Below, piece after piece: positions 1-6,390 of a stretch of 8,473 nt of DNA. The DNA comes from Mycoplasmatota bacterium. GTDB lineage: Bacteria > Bacillota_I > Bacilli_A > RF39 > UBA660. A model generated the notes under the pieces. The model had not been told where the DNA came from. It saw only the letters and a program-made list of their open reading frames with translations, and did no database searches. The stretch is from positions 1 to 8,473 of the forward strand of contig DUWA01000205.1 in the NCBI GenBank assembly GCA_012840755.1. The letters run 5' to 3'. Every line of letters starts with the position of its first letter. Positions within the stretch are counted from its first letter, which is position 1. The position numbers were made by a program, and so were the translations under genes.

Positions 1-9
1 AAAATAAGC

Positions 10-15
10 TATAAT
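10..15 (+). promoter_or_regulatory. Possible -10 box upstream of dnaD
   Basis: A perfect TATAAT lies 17 bases before the preferred dnaD start. The -35 region would fall outside the window, so the promoter cannot be confirmed. Transcription from it would begin around position 22, leaving a leader barely long enough for the AGGTGG ribosome binding site. In DNA this AT-rich the hexamer may be chance. Confidence 0.25.
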
Positions 16-32
16 GTATGTTAGGTGGTTAT

Positions 33-677
33 ATGATAGAAAAAATAATAAACTTATTTAACGATAATTATTTAATACCAGGAGTTTTATTAAAAAAATA
101 TAAAGAGTTAAATATTACCGAAAGAGAATTTATTTTATTGGTATATTTAATTAATCAAAAAGATCTACTTTTTAATCCTAAAAAAATATCGTCAGAAATT
201 GGCATTGATATGGTTGAGATAATGAATATTTTAAATAGTCTTGATAATAAAGATATTATTAAAATTGTAACAAAACAAATTAATAATAAACATGGTGAAT
301 ATATAGAACTAGATAATATGTATAATAAACTAGGTTTCTTAATTATCAATGATGAATCAACTGGCCAAAATAAAACCAATATTTTCGATATATTTGAAAA
401 AGAATTTGGTAGAACAATTTCTCCAATGGAATATGAAATTATAAATGCTTGGATTTCTTCAGGTTTTAACGAAGAATTAATATTGTTAGGACTAAAAGAA
501 GCAATATATAATGGAGTTACTAATTTAAGGTATATAGATAAAATACTGCATGAATGGCATAAAAAAGGAATTAAAACAGAATCAGATATCCTAAAGGAAA
601 GAAAGAATTTTAACGCTAAAAAAGAGATGCCAAAAGAAATATTTGACTATGATTGGCTGAATGAATCTAATGAATGA
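33..677 (+). CDS. dnaD: DnaD family replication initiation protein
   Basis: DnaD helps load the replicative helicase at the origin and at restart sites in Firmicutes. From the start chosen here the protein has 214 residues, close to the family's usual ~230. Residues ~1-100 fit the N-terminal winged-helix oligomerisation domain. Residues ~117-182 are the DnaB_2 (DnaD C-terminal) domain and carry the family's Y-x3-I-x3-W signature as YIDKILHEW (167-175). The tail is charged and ends in WLNESNE. An in-frame ATG at 18 gives five more residues, but AGGTGG at 23-28 lies just before the ATG at 33 and downstream of the first ATG, so 33 is preferred. The gene overlaps nth, and dnaD-nth is a conserved pair in Bacillus, which supports the name. 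The domain assignment is firm; the exact start is probable. Confidence 0.93.
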   Translation: MIEKIINLFNDNYLIPGVLLKKYKELNITEREFILLVYLINQKDLLFNPKKISSEIGIDMVEIMNILNSLDNKDIIKIVTKQINNKHGEYIELDNMYNKLGFLIINDESTGQNKTNIFDIFEKEFGRTISPMEYEIINAWISSGFNEELILLGLKEAIYNGVTNLRYIDKILHEWHKKGIKTESDILKERKNFNAKKEMPKEIFDYDWLNESNE

Positions 678-1290
678 AATAGTTAATTATTTAAATGAAA
701 TTTTACCGGATGCTAAGTGTGAGTTAAATTATTCAAAAGATTATGAACTAGTTATTGCAGTAATGCTAAGTGCTCAGACTACAGATAAAAGAGTGAATGT
801 GGTAACAGATTTATTATTCAATAAGTATCCAACATTGAATGATTTGTCTCAAGCAAATATTAATGACATTATAAATATTATAAGACCAATTGGTACTTAT
901 AATAAAAAGGCCAGCAATATAATAGAAATATCTAAAAAGATATTAAAAGAAAAAAATGGAATAGTGCCAAATGATAGAGAGTTTATTGAAAGTCTTCCTG
1001 GAGTTGGTAGAAAAACAGCTAATGTTGTTTTAAATAATATTTATAATGAAAATGTTATTGCAGTTGATACACATGTAGCTAGAGTTAGCTATAGATTGGG
1101 AATATGTTCTAAAAATGATAATCCTTTAGTGATTGAACAAAAGATAAATAAAAAATTTAAAAAGGATGACCTTGGTAGATTACACCATCAACTAGTTTTA
1201 TTTGGAAGATATTATTGTAAGGCAAAGAAACCATTATGTGAACAATGCAAATTAAAAAATATATGTAGAGAATATAAAAAAAGGAATTAG
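661..1290 (+). CDS. nth: Endonuclease III (DNA glycosylase/AP lyase)
   Basis: This base-excision repair enzyme removes oxidised pyrimidines from DNA and cleaves at abasic sites. All family hallmarks are present in 209 residues. The helix-hairpin-helix is LPGVGRKTANVV (112-123) with catalytic Lys118. The catalytic Asp136 sits in AVDTHVARV. The C-terminal [4Fe-4S] cluster loop has Cys186, Cys193, Cys196 and Cys202 in the C-x6-C-x2-C-x5-C pattern. Length is normal (E. coli Nth is 211). The start overlaps the end of dnaD by 17 bases and has no clear Shine-Dalgarno, so translation is probably coupled to dnaD. A second in-frame ATG at 670 (Met4) is equally possible. The stop codon lies in the stem of the following terminator. 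The ypoC gene that follows nth in Bacillus is absent. Confidence 0.97.
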   Translation: MNLMNEIVNYLNEILPDAKCELNYSKDYELVIAVMLSAQTTDKRVNVVTDLLFNKYPTLNDLSQANINDIINIIRPIGTYNKKASNIIEISKKILKEKNGIVPNDREFIESLPGVGRKTANVVLNNIYNENVIAVDTHVARVSYRLGICSKNDNPLVIEQKINKKFKKDDLGRLHHQLVLFGRYYCKAKKPLCEQCKLKNICREYKKRN

Positions 1291-1306
1291 TTTTAATTCC
1301 TTTTTT
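1277..1306. terminator. Bidirectional intrinsic terminator between nth and the PBP gene
   Basis: A 13-bp perfect stem (1277-1289 with 1294-1306, core GGAATTA/TAATTCC) encloses a GTTT loop. On the + strand it ends in a T-run, and on the - strand the left-arm A-run gives the matching T-run. It therefore serves both convergent genes. The nth stop (1288-1290) and the first bases of the PBP stop (1305-1307) fall inside it. Confidence 0.9.
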
Positions 1307-4300
1307 ATTTTATAGTAATTGTTCTAGTTAAGGTCTCTACATATCCGCTATATGTAACAGTATATGTGATAATGTATGTGTCTGCTACAGTGGTATCAAT
1401 ATTTGGAATAGTCTGGTTAGTTGACTTTTTAGTTATTTTTTTAGAAATTGTAGCTTTGTCTGTTACAACGCTTAAATTGTCCATTACAATTACAGCTGGA
1501 TTTGGTTCTACATATGTATCACCTATACGTAAGTCAACGGTAGAGTTTCCATTTAGATTAATAGTAACGATAGTTGCGTTTGAATCAAACTCAGCAGTAA
1601 TCTCTGCGCCAGAACTTATATTATTTTTAAATATTGTATAGCTAGTTTTTACTACATATGTGATAGGTTTAGCTGTTGTAGATATTTGTTGTTCTATACT
1701 ATTTTTATCCGTACTTGAAACAAATGTTAAAGTTCCATCTTGATTTTTAGTATATACATTATAAATAATAGTTCCAATATTTTGATTATTATAATTAATT
1801 CTTTCATCTAAATATCTATTAGCATCATTTTCTGATTTATATATAGATTTAAAGTAAGAACTTAAATACTGTTTATCTATTGCTTTTGGTGTAGCAATAG
1901 GATTCCAACTTAATGTTATTTTGTTTCCATTTATTTTATAATCTAAATTAGTTACGTTACTTAATTGTGAATATCTTTCAGATACCTCAGTAGGCTCAGT
2001 ACCTTTTTTAAATAGTTCTGTAATTATCATATTTGATGGTGTGTGTTCACTTGGTAACATAGCTGTTGGGTTTTCTTTTTCTACTTTAACAGCAACAACA
2101 TTATCAGGTTTTTTAAAAGTAGTACCTTTTTCAAATACTCCTTTAGCTACGGCATAAAGCATTTTACTATTTTGTCCTGATCCCATTTTATTATAATATT
2201 CTTTTACTAAGTTTTCGTATCCATACCATGTTGCAATAGAATAATTAGGTGAAATAGCTGCTGCCCATAAATCATTTACAGCATTAGATGGATATTTATA
2301 TATTTGAAAAGTTTTATCATCAAAATTAGTAGTACCTGTTTTTAGACCAAATGTTACACCGCTTAAATTATATCTACTGAAATTATATTTTGCAGAAGTA
2401 ATTAACATATCAGTAAGCATATATGCAGTATCTTCACCCATTACTCTTGTTTTTTTAGGGATATGTTCGTAAACTTCTCCAGTTTCTCTATACAAAATTT
2501 TTGATACAGAGTATGGCTCTATGTAATAACCTCCGTTAGCTATAGCAGCATATGCAGCAGATAAAGTTAGAGGGGATTCACCAGTATAACCTCCTAAGGA
2601 GTGTGATTCATGTATCATGTTTCCTTGAATTTCTGGAGAAAGGCCTAAATCTGTAACGAACTTTTTAATATCAGAATTTTTAACATTTTGAAAAGCTTTT
2701 AACGCAGGAATGTTCATTGATAATTTTAAAGCCTCTCTCATAGTCATTACACCATTATATTTATTGTTCCAGTTTTTTATACTTGGTCCATTAGTATATG
2801 CATGTGGCTCATCTATGAATGTTGTATATGTAGACCAGTTGTTATATTCAATTCCTGGACCATAATCAAACAGCGGTTTAGCAGTAGATCCTATTTGTCT
2901 TTTTATACCTGTAGCATAACTAAGTGAATTAACTGAGTTTTTATCCTTTACTCCGCCTAAGGCAACTACAGAACCGTTATTAACGTCAATAACAGCCACA
3001 CCGCCTTTTACAACTTCATTCTCCCATGCGAAACTGCTATCTTTTCCATCCATAACTTTATTTACGTGAATTTGTTTGTCTTTATCCATTGTTGTGTAAA
3101 TTTCCATTGAAACTTGGTATGGATTGTATCCGGTTATATTTTCAACCTCTCTAACAACAAAATCGATAAATGCTTGATATTCACTTACAAGTTCAACAGC
3201 ATAATCTTCTTCTGGTTTAATTAAGTTTTTAACATTCATTTTTTTTGCAATTTGATATTCGTCATTGTTTATATATCCATGTCTTTTCATTAAATATAAT
3301 ACAGTTTGGCGTCTTGCTTCTGCTTTTTCTGGATATCTAAATGGGTTGTAGGCATTTGGAGCTTGATATAATCCTGCTATCATTGCTGCTTCTGCAAGAT
3401 TAATTTCACTTACACTTTTACCAAAGTATGTCTGGCAAGCTTGCTCTACACCATATGCCCCAGCACCCATATTGTAAGTATTGACATAGAATTCTAAAAT
3501 TTCTTCTTTGGTGTATTTTTTTTCTATCTTAAAAATAGCCATATATATATCTGTGAATTTTCTTTTTATACCTTCAAAACCTTCTCTTTCATTAGAACTG
3601 AATTGATTTTTAGATATTTGCATAGTTAGAGTACTAGCTCCACCAGCATCACTATTTCCAAGTAATTGGCCAAAAGATGCTTTTATGAATCGTGGAAGAT
3701 CAAAACCACTATGTTGAAAAAATCTAGCGTCTTCTGTTGCAATAATAGCGTCAACTAAAACTTGTGGTAATTCATCGAAAGAAACTTTTTCTCTCATTTC
3801 AGTACCAATTTTTGTAATTATTTCACCTTTACTATCGTATATAATTGAAGCTTCTTTATTATATAGTTTTGCAGTATCGAATTCTGGAGCATCTTTTATA
3901 ACAATATATAAAAATGAACTAGTAACAATAATTCCGATAATTACAAATGTAATGCAAATAAGTAGTAGGGTTTTTAAAACTTTTCTTTTTGTAGGATTAT
4001 TTTTTTTCTTGTTTGTTTTATTTTTATTAATTTTAACATTTTTATTATTATTTTTTGTTTTACTAATATTACTTTTGGATTTATTAGTAAACTTTAGTTT
4101 TTTAATATTTATTTTTTTCATGAGATCACCCTTTTTTAAAATATGTTTATTTTCATTAATAAATATTATTAAGAAAACAATAATATTTATTAATGCTATA
4201 AATATAAAACTTTTAATAAAACCTATTGCTAAACTTCCCGAAACTAGTGCTAGAAAACTAAGAAATACTATTGACGCATTAGTTTCATTATTTAAAATAA

Positions 4301-4319
4301 AATCTTTTATCTTTTTCAT
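1305..4319 (-). CDS. ponA: Class A penicillin-binding protein (glycosyltransferase/transpeptidase)
   Basis: This bifunctional enzyme polymerises lipid II into glycan strands and cross-links the peptides outside the membrane. Order in 1004 residues: a possible two-helix membrane hairpin (~15-54); a Lys/Asn-rich basic segment (~67-113), presumably cytoplasmic; a transmembrane helix (~114-141); the GT51 domain with catalytic Glu196 in ATEDARFFQHSGFD, GGASTLTMQ (226-234) and EILEFYVNTYNMGAGAYG (273-290); then the transpeptidase with nucleophile Ser478 in STAK (478-481), SMN (534-536) and KTG (660-662). All catalytic motifs are intact. The tail holds an FN3-like region (~786-897) and an Ig-like/DUF5011-type domain (~912-1004). 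AAAGGAGG at 4333-4326, six bases before the ATG, lies inside the end of recU, and the recU stop overlaps the start as ATGA, so translation is coupled. A second start at Met67 also has a good binding site. The symbol rests on domain order and the recU neighbour; pbp1A would be equivalent. Confidence 0.95.
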   Translation of the reverse strand: MKKIKDFILNNETNASIVFLSFLALVSGSLAIGFIKSFIFIALINIIVFLIIFINENKHILKKGDLMKKINIKKLKFTNKSKSNISKTKNNNKNVKINKNKTNKKKNNPTKRKVLKTLLLICITFVIIGIIVTSSFLYIVIKDAPEFDTAKLYNKEASIIYDSKGEIITKIGTEMREKVSFDELPQVLVDAIIATEDARFFQHSGFDLPRFIKASFGQLLGNSDAGGASTLTMQISKNQFSSNEREGFEGIKRKFTDIYMAIFKIEKKYTKEEILEFYVNTYNMGAGAYGVEQACQTYFGKSVSEINLAEAAMIAGLYQAPNAYNPFRYPEKAEARRQTVLYLMKRHGYINNDEYQIAKKMNVKNLIKPEEDYAVELVSEYQAFIDFVVREVENITGYNPYQVSMEIYTTMDKDKQIHVNKVMDGKDSSFAWENEVVKGGVAVIDVNNGSVVALGGVKDKNSVNSLSYATGIKRQIGSTAKPLFDYGPGIEYNNWSTYTTFIDEPHAYTNGPSIKNWNNKYNGVMTMREALKLSMNIPALKAFQNVKNSDIKKFVTDLGLSPEIQGNMIHESHSLGGYTGESPLTLSAAYAAIANGGYYIEPYSVSKILYRETGEVYEHIPKKTRVMGEDTAYMLTDMLITSAKYNFSRYNLSGVTFGLKTGTTNFDDKTFQIYKYPSNAVNDLWAAAISPNYSIATWYGYENLVKEYYNKMGSGQNSKMLYAVAKGVFEKGTTFKKPDNVVAVKVEKENPTAMLPSEHTPSNMIITELFKKGTEPTEVSERYSQLSNVTNLDYKINGNKITLSWNPIATPKAIDKQYLSSYFKSIYKSENDANRYLDERINYNNQNIGTIIYNVYTKNQDGTLTFVSSTDKNSIEQQISTTAKPITYVVKTSYTIFKNNISSGAEITAEFDSNATIVTINLNGNSTVDLRIGDTYVEPNPAVIVMDNLSVVTDKATISKKITKKSTNQTIPNIDTTVADTYIITYTVTYSGYVETLTRTITIK
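4119..4135 (-). promoter_or_regulatory. Internal ribosome binding site and alternative PBP start at Met67
   Basis: On the minus strand, AAAAGGGTGATCTC immediately precedes the in-frame ATG at 4121-4119. GGTGATC is a 7-base match to the complement of the 16S anti-Shine-Dalgarno, with spacing right for initiation. Starting here gives a 938-residue PBP with one membrane helix, the usual class A layout. The upstream start has an equally good site, so either or both may be used. Confidence 0.5.
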
Positions 4320-4891
4320 ACATTTCCTCCTTTGAAATATATGCTATCGATTACTTTTAAATAATCAATATACGGGTTAATATTAGTTTTTAAAATGAAC
4401 CCTTTTTCTCTAAAATAACTTAAAGGAATTGATTTTCTGATTTTTGATTCAACAAATTCGACTAAATTACTGCCATCTAAATAATATGTTTCATCTAGCT
4501 TAGTAAATCTAACTATGATAAAACCAATGCCTCCATGACTAATAACACTTTTGATATGCTCGATTTGATGTTTATGTATATTAGCTAGAGGGAAATAACT
4601 TAAATTAGATGTTTCTTTTGCCTCAAAATCAATATATTTACCTTTATAAACACCATTATAATCTGTTGTTGATGGCGTCTTAAAATAAGCCTCTTTGATA
4701 ACTGCATCAACTCTTGATTTAAAATCAACTCTAGATATAGTTATAGGAGTTGGTTTTTTATGAACATTAGCAATATTTTCATTTAAATAAAATTTATTAG
4801 TTTCATTTAATTCGAATTCTAAGCCCATACCTCTATTAGCATGTGATTTTAAAATCATACATTTTTTCTTAATACCGGATGGATAATTCAT
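4316..4891 (-). CDS. recU: Holliday junction resolvase RecU
   Basis: RecU cuts four-way DNA junctions made during recombination and is needed for chromosome segregation in Firmicutes. The 191-residue protein closely resembles Bacillus RecU: NRGMGLE near residues 19-25, LNETNKFYL (28-36), HKKPTPI (44-50), VIKEAYFK (64-71) and TTDYNGVYKGKYIDFEAKET (75-94). The last block carries the nuclease residues Asp77, Glu90 and Lys92, equivalent to Asp88, Glu101 and Lys103 of B. subtilis. The N-terminal tail before NRGM is shorter than in Bacillus. GGTGAT (4900-4895) just before the ATG supports the start. The end overlaps the downstream PBP start by four bases, and recU-ponA is a conserved operon in Bacillus. 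The stop is TGA. Confidence 0.97.
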   Translation of the reverse strand: MNYPSGIKKKCMILKSHANRGMGLEFELNETNKFYLNENIANVHKKPTPITISRVDFKSRVDAVIKEAYFKTPSTTDYNGVYKGKYIDFEAKETSNLSYFPLANIHKHQIEHIKSVISHGGIGFIIVRFTKLDETYYLDGSNLVEFVESKIRKSIPLSYFREKGFILKTNINPYIDYLKVIDSIYFKGGNV

Positions 4892-4907
4892 TTTATCACC
4901 AAATATA

Positions 4908-4936
4908 ATTATACTATAATTTGTATGTTTTTTCTA
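4908..4936 (-). promoter_or_regulatory. Predicted recU-PBP operon promoter
   Basis: On the minus strand a perfect TATAAT (4913-4908) is preceded after 17 bases by TAGAAA (4936-4931), which matches four of six bases of the -35 consensus. A near-duplicate -10 (TATAGT) lies just upstream. The leader would be about 10-15 bases, just holding the GGTGAT binding site. The -10 is good and the -35 weak. Confidence 0.5.
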
Positions 4937-5028
4937 CATTTAAATATATGCGCTTTTATTTTCTAGTTTTGTCGAATGTAAAGTAAGAAAAAACAAGATA
5001 TGTTAAAGTAATAATAGAGGTGATACTA

Positions 5029-5124
5029 ATTAAAAAAAAACATAATATTGAAAAAATTTTTAATGAAATGATTGAGGATATTAAATATATTAAGATAGCT
5101 ACTTTTATTAATCAAAATAGGTAG
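5029..5124 (+). CDS. Possible 31-codon small gene with an ATT start
   Basis: An open frame runs without a stop from 5020 to the TAG at 5122-5124. A strong Shine-Dalgarno, GAGGTGAT (5017-5024), ends four bases before an in-frame ATT at 5029, exactly where ATG is expected. No ATG, GTG or TTG sits at that distance; the GTG at 5020 is itself part of the binding site. The peptide would begin with Ile/Met, then three Lys, and be rich in Ile and Lys (ending ...TFINQNR). I recognise no family. In favour: the binding site, and a stop inside a possible terminator as in other genes here. Against: the rare start, short length, AT-rich sequence and no convincing promoter. It could be an AUU-initiated peptide (as in infC), a gene that lost its ATG, or chance. 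An in-frame ATG at 5068 would give 18 residues but has no binding site. Confidence 0.3.
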   Translation: MKKKHNIEKIFNEMIEDIKYIKIATFINQNR

Positions 5125-5131
5125 TTTTTTT
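5099..5131 (+). terminator. Weak putative intrinsic terminator upstream of gpsB
   Basis: CTAC (5099-5102) pairs with GTAG (5121-5124), the stem continues with mismatches through the intervening AT-rich bases, and seven Ts follow (5125-5131). The stem is poor, so this is tentative. It would separate any transcript of the small open frame from the gpsB promoter 11 bases downstream. Confidence 0.35.
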
Positions 5132-5141
5132 GTTTATATAT

Positions 5142-5170
5142 TTGACAAAATTATTTTTATTTGAGACAAT
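5142..5170 (+). promoter_or_regulatory. Predicted gpsB promoter
   Basis: A perfect -35 TTGACA (5142-5147) is followed after 17 bases by GACAAT (5165-5170), four of six matches to the -10 consensus. The start point would be near 5177, giving a ~16-base leader that contains AAGGAG. rnpB may share this promoter, since I see no good separate one within the end of gpsB. Confidence 0.55.
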
Positions 5171-5192
5171 TATAGTGCTAAGGAGTGAGTGT

Positions 5193-5516
5193 ATGTATCA
5201 AGATAATGCGAATTTTACTTCAAAAGATATCTTAGAGAAAGATTTTAAAGTTGATACAAGAGGGTATCGACCACAAGAGGTAGATAGATTTCTTGACTTA
5301 ATAGCGCTTGATTATAATTTTTTCAGATCAAATATTAACAGATTAGAGAATGAAAAACAGGAATTAATTGATGAGAATATTATGATTAAACAGGAAGTTA
5401 GAAAATTAAAACAAAAATTAGAAATATTAAGAGAAAGTTCTAATGGGGAGATTACTAACGCTGACCTGTTAAGAAGAATTTCAAATCTAGAAAAAATAAT
5501 ATTTGGTAAAGAATAA
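5193..5516 (+). CDS. gpsB: Cell-cycle protein GpsB (DivIVA-related)
   Basis: GpsB is a small membrane-associated coiled-coil adaptor that moves class A PBPs between septum and side wall in Firmicutes. The 107-residue protein follows B. subtilis GpsB closely: KDILEKDFK (11-19), RGYRPQEVDRFLDLI (23-37) with Tyr25, Asp31 and Asp35 of the PBP-binding groove, a coiled coil (~45-82), and the C-terminal trimerisation segment TNADLLRRISNLEKIIFG (88-105). AAGGAG (5180-5185) seven bases before the ATG at 5193 fixes the start; a frame extension upstream to 5130 runs through the promoter and is not credible. rnpB follows directly and its P1 helix overlaps the stop codon, as gpsB and rnpB also neighbour each other in Bacillus. 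A DivIVA label is possible, but length and C-terminus fit GpsB better. Confidence 0.95.
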   Translation: MYQDNANFTSKDILEKDFKVDTRGYRPQEVDRFLDLIALDYNFFRSNINRLENEKQELIDENIMIKQEVRKLKQKLEILRESSNGEITNADLLRRISNLEKIIFGKE

Positions 5517-5868
5517 TATTTTGACAAACGCTGCATTCAAAGTAATGTAGAGGAAAGTCCATGCTTGCACTATCTGAGATGATAGTAGTGATTGTGCATG
5601 AGGAAAAAATAACTCATGGTAGTACTTTGTACTAACGGCTAGGAGGTAACCTAAGTTATTTAATATGGTTATAGTACTTATAAAGTGCCACAGAGACGAT
5701 TTTCTTCAGAAATGAAGAAGTGAAACGCGGTAAACCCCACAAGCAAGAAACCCAAAATTATGGTAGGGGAACTTGAAGAGAGGAATCAAACAATCTTCAG
5801 GATCGATTAATCGATAGATAAATGTTTGTCGCCTAGAAATAGGAACAGAACATGGCTTATAAAATATT
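5515..5868 (+). ncRNA. rnpB: RNase P RNA, Bacillus type (type B)
   Basis: This catalytic RNA removes 5' leaders from tRNA precursors. Conserved blocks appear in order: GAGGAAAGTCCATGC (5550-5564), CTGAGATGATAGTAGTG (5574-5590), AAAGTGCCACAGAGACGA (5682-5699), GAAACGCGGTAAACCCCAC (5722-5740) including the GGT (5729-5731) that pairs with tRNA CCA, GCAAGAAACCCAAA (5743-5756), GGTAGGGGAAC (5762-5772) and the 3' end ACAGAACATGGCTTA (5845-5859). The block order matches B. subtilis RNase P RNA, hence type B. P1 is AATATTTT (5515-5522) with AAAATATT (5861-5868). At ~354 bases it is shorter than the ~400 of B. subtilis. The penultimate stem-loop before the 3' end is reduced to CCTA-GAAA-TAGG (5832-5843). 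The ends are set from P1 pairing and may be off by a few bases. Confidence 0.95.
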
Positions 5869-5874
5869 TTTTTT
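5861..5874 (+). terminator. 3' end of rnpB: P1 arm followed by T-run
   Basis: The right arm of P1, AAAATATT, runs into a stretch of Ts (to 5874). Termination may use the P1 helix itself, or simply a U-rich end, as there is no separate GC-rich hairpin. Some read-through into rodZ, which begins 22 bases later, is plausible. Confidence 0.45.
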
Positions 5875-5896
5875 ATCAAAAGAAAGAGGTGCCATT

Positions 5897-6382
5897 TTGA
5901 AAGAAATAGGCGAGAAGTTAAGAATAGCTCGTGAGAATATGGGAATTTCTGTTGAAGAAGCCGCCGAAGATTTAAAATTAAGACCTTCACAAATCGAAAA
6001 TATAGAAAACGGTAAAATGGAGGCTTTTAAAGACATAACATATCTTAAATATTTTATACGTGACTATTCAAAATATCTAGGTTTGGATAAAGATGATATG
6101 GTTGATGAATTTAATGAATATCTATTTGACTATACATCTAAAATATCAATAGATGATATTAAAAGTGCTAAAAGATTGCTTGAAAATAAAAAAGAAGATA
6201 AGAAAAGAATAAGATCTCCTTATACTTTAGAAAAAAGAAGGTTTTATTTATCTCCAGTGTTTATTTATTCATTAATATTTGTACTAATAATAGTTATAAT
6301 TTTTTGTGTTATAACTATTATCAATTCTAATAATGATGATTTCATATCAAATAGTATAAATTCTGGATATATAATTAAATAG
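5897..6382 (+). CDS. rodZ: Short RodZ-like membrane protein with HTH domain
   Basis: RodZ links the MreB cytoskeleton to the elongation machinery. This 161-residue protein has the RodZ-type helix-turn-helix (HTH_25) at ~4-72: GEKLRIARENMGISVEEAAE, then LRPSQIENIENG and YLKYFIRDYSKYLGL. A charged linker (~81-116) leads to one transmembrane helix (~119-142) and only ~19 residues outside the membrane, so the extracellular domain of longer RodZ proteins is missing. The start is read as TTG at 5897: AGAGGTG (5885-5891) sits at the right distance and no ATG does. An ATG at 5852 lies inside rnpB (the conserved CATGGCTTA end) and is a shadow. The stop overlaps the pgsA binding site. A rodZ-type gene before pgsA is the Bacillus arrangement (ymfM-pgsA). 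A possible promoter (TAGAAA, 18 bases, TATAAA at 5834-5863) overlaps rnpB and is weak. Confidence 0.85.
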   Translation: MKEIGEKLRIARENMGISVEEAAEDLKLRPSQIENIENGKMEAFKDITYLKYFIRDYSKYLGLDKDDMVDEFNEYLFDYTSKISIDDIKSAKRLLENKKEDKKRIRSPYTLEKRRFYLSPVFIYSLIFVLIIVIIFCVITIINSNNDDFISNSINSGYIIK

Positions 6383-6390
6383 GAGGATGT

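Noticed and set aside
155..379. - strand open frame inside dnaD, and another at 5312-5536 inside gpsB
   Set aside because: They overlap confident genes on the other strand and show no ribosome binding site or family resemblance.
1366..1641. Open frame on the + strand inside the PBP gene, and a similar hydrophobic one at 3952-4335
   Set aside because: Both are mirror images of the PBP coding strand; their hydrophobic or Phe-rich content reflects antisense Lys/Asn codons.
5130..5192. Longer gpsB beginning at 5130
   Set aside because: The extra 21 codons cross the TTGACA promoter and have no binding site; AAGGAG marks the ATG at 5193 and the shorter protein matches GpsB from its first residues.
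5802..5815. Perfect palindrome ATCGATTAATCGAT
   Set aside because: It sits where a stem-loop of RNase P RNA is expected and is explained by that RNA's fold, so it is not a separate operator.
5852..5896. ATG at 5852 as the start of the rodZ-like gene
   Set aside because: It falls in the conserved CATGGCTTA 3' end of RNase P RNA, and a clear binding site points to the TTG at 5897.
5706..5990. Open frame on the - strand across rnpB
   Set aside because: It is antisense to the conserved RNase P RNA and the rodZ start, with no binding site or recognisable protein.
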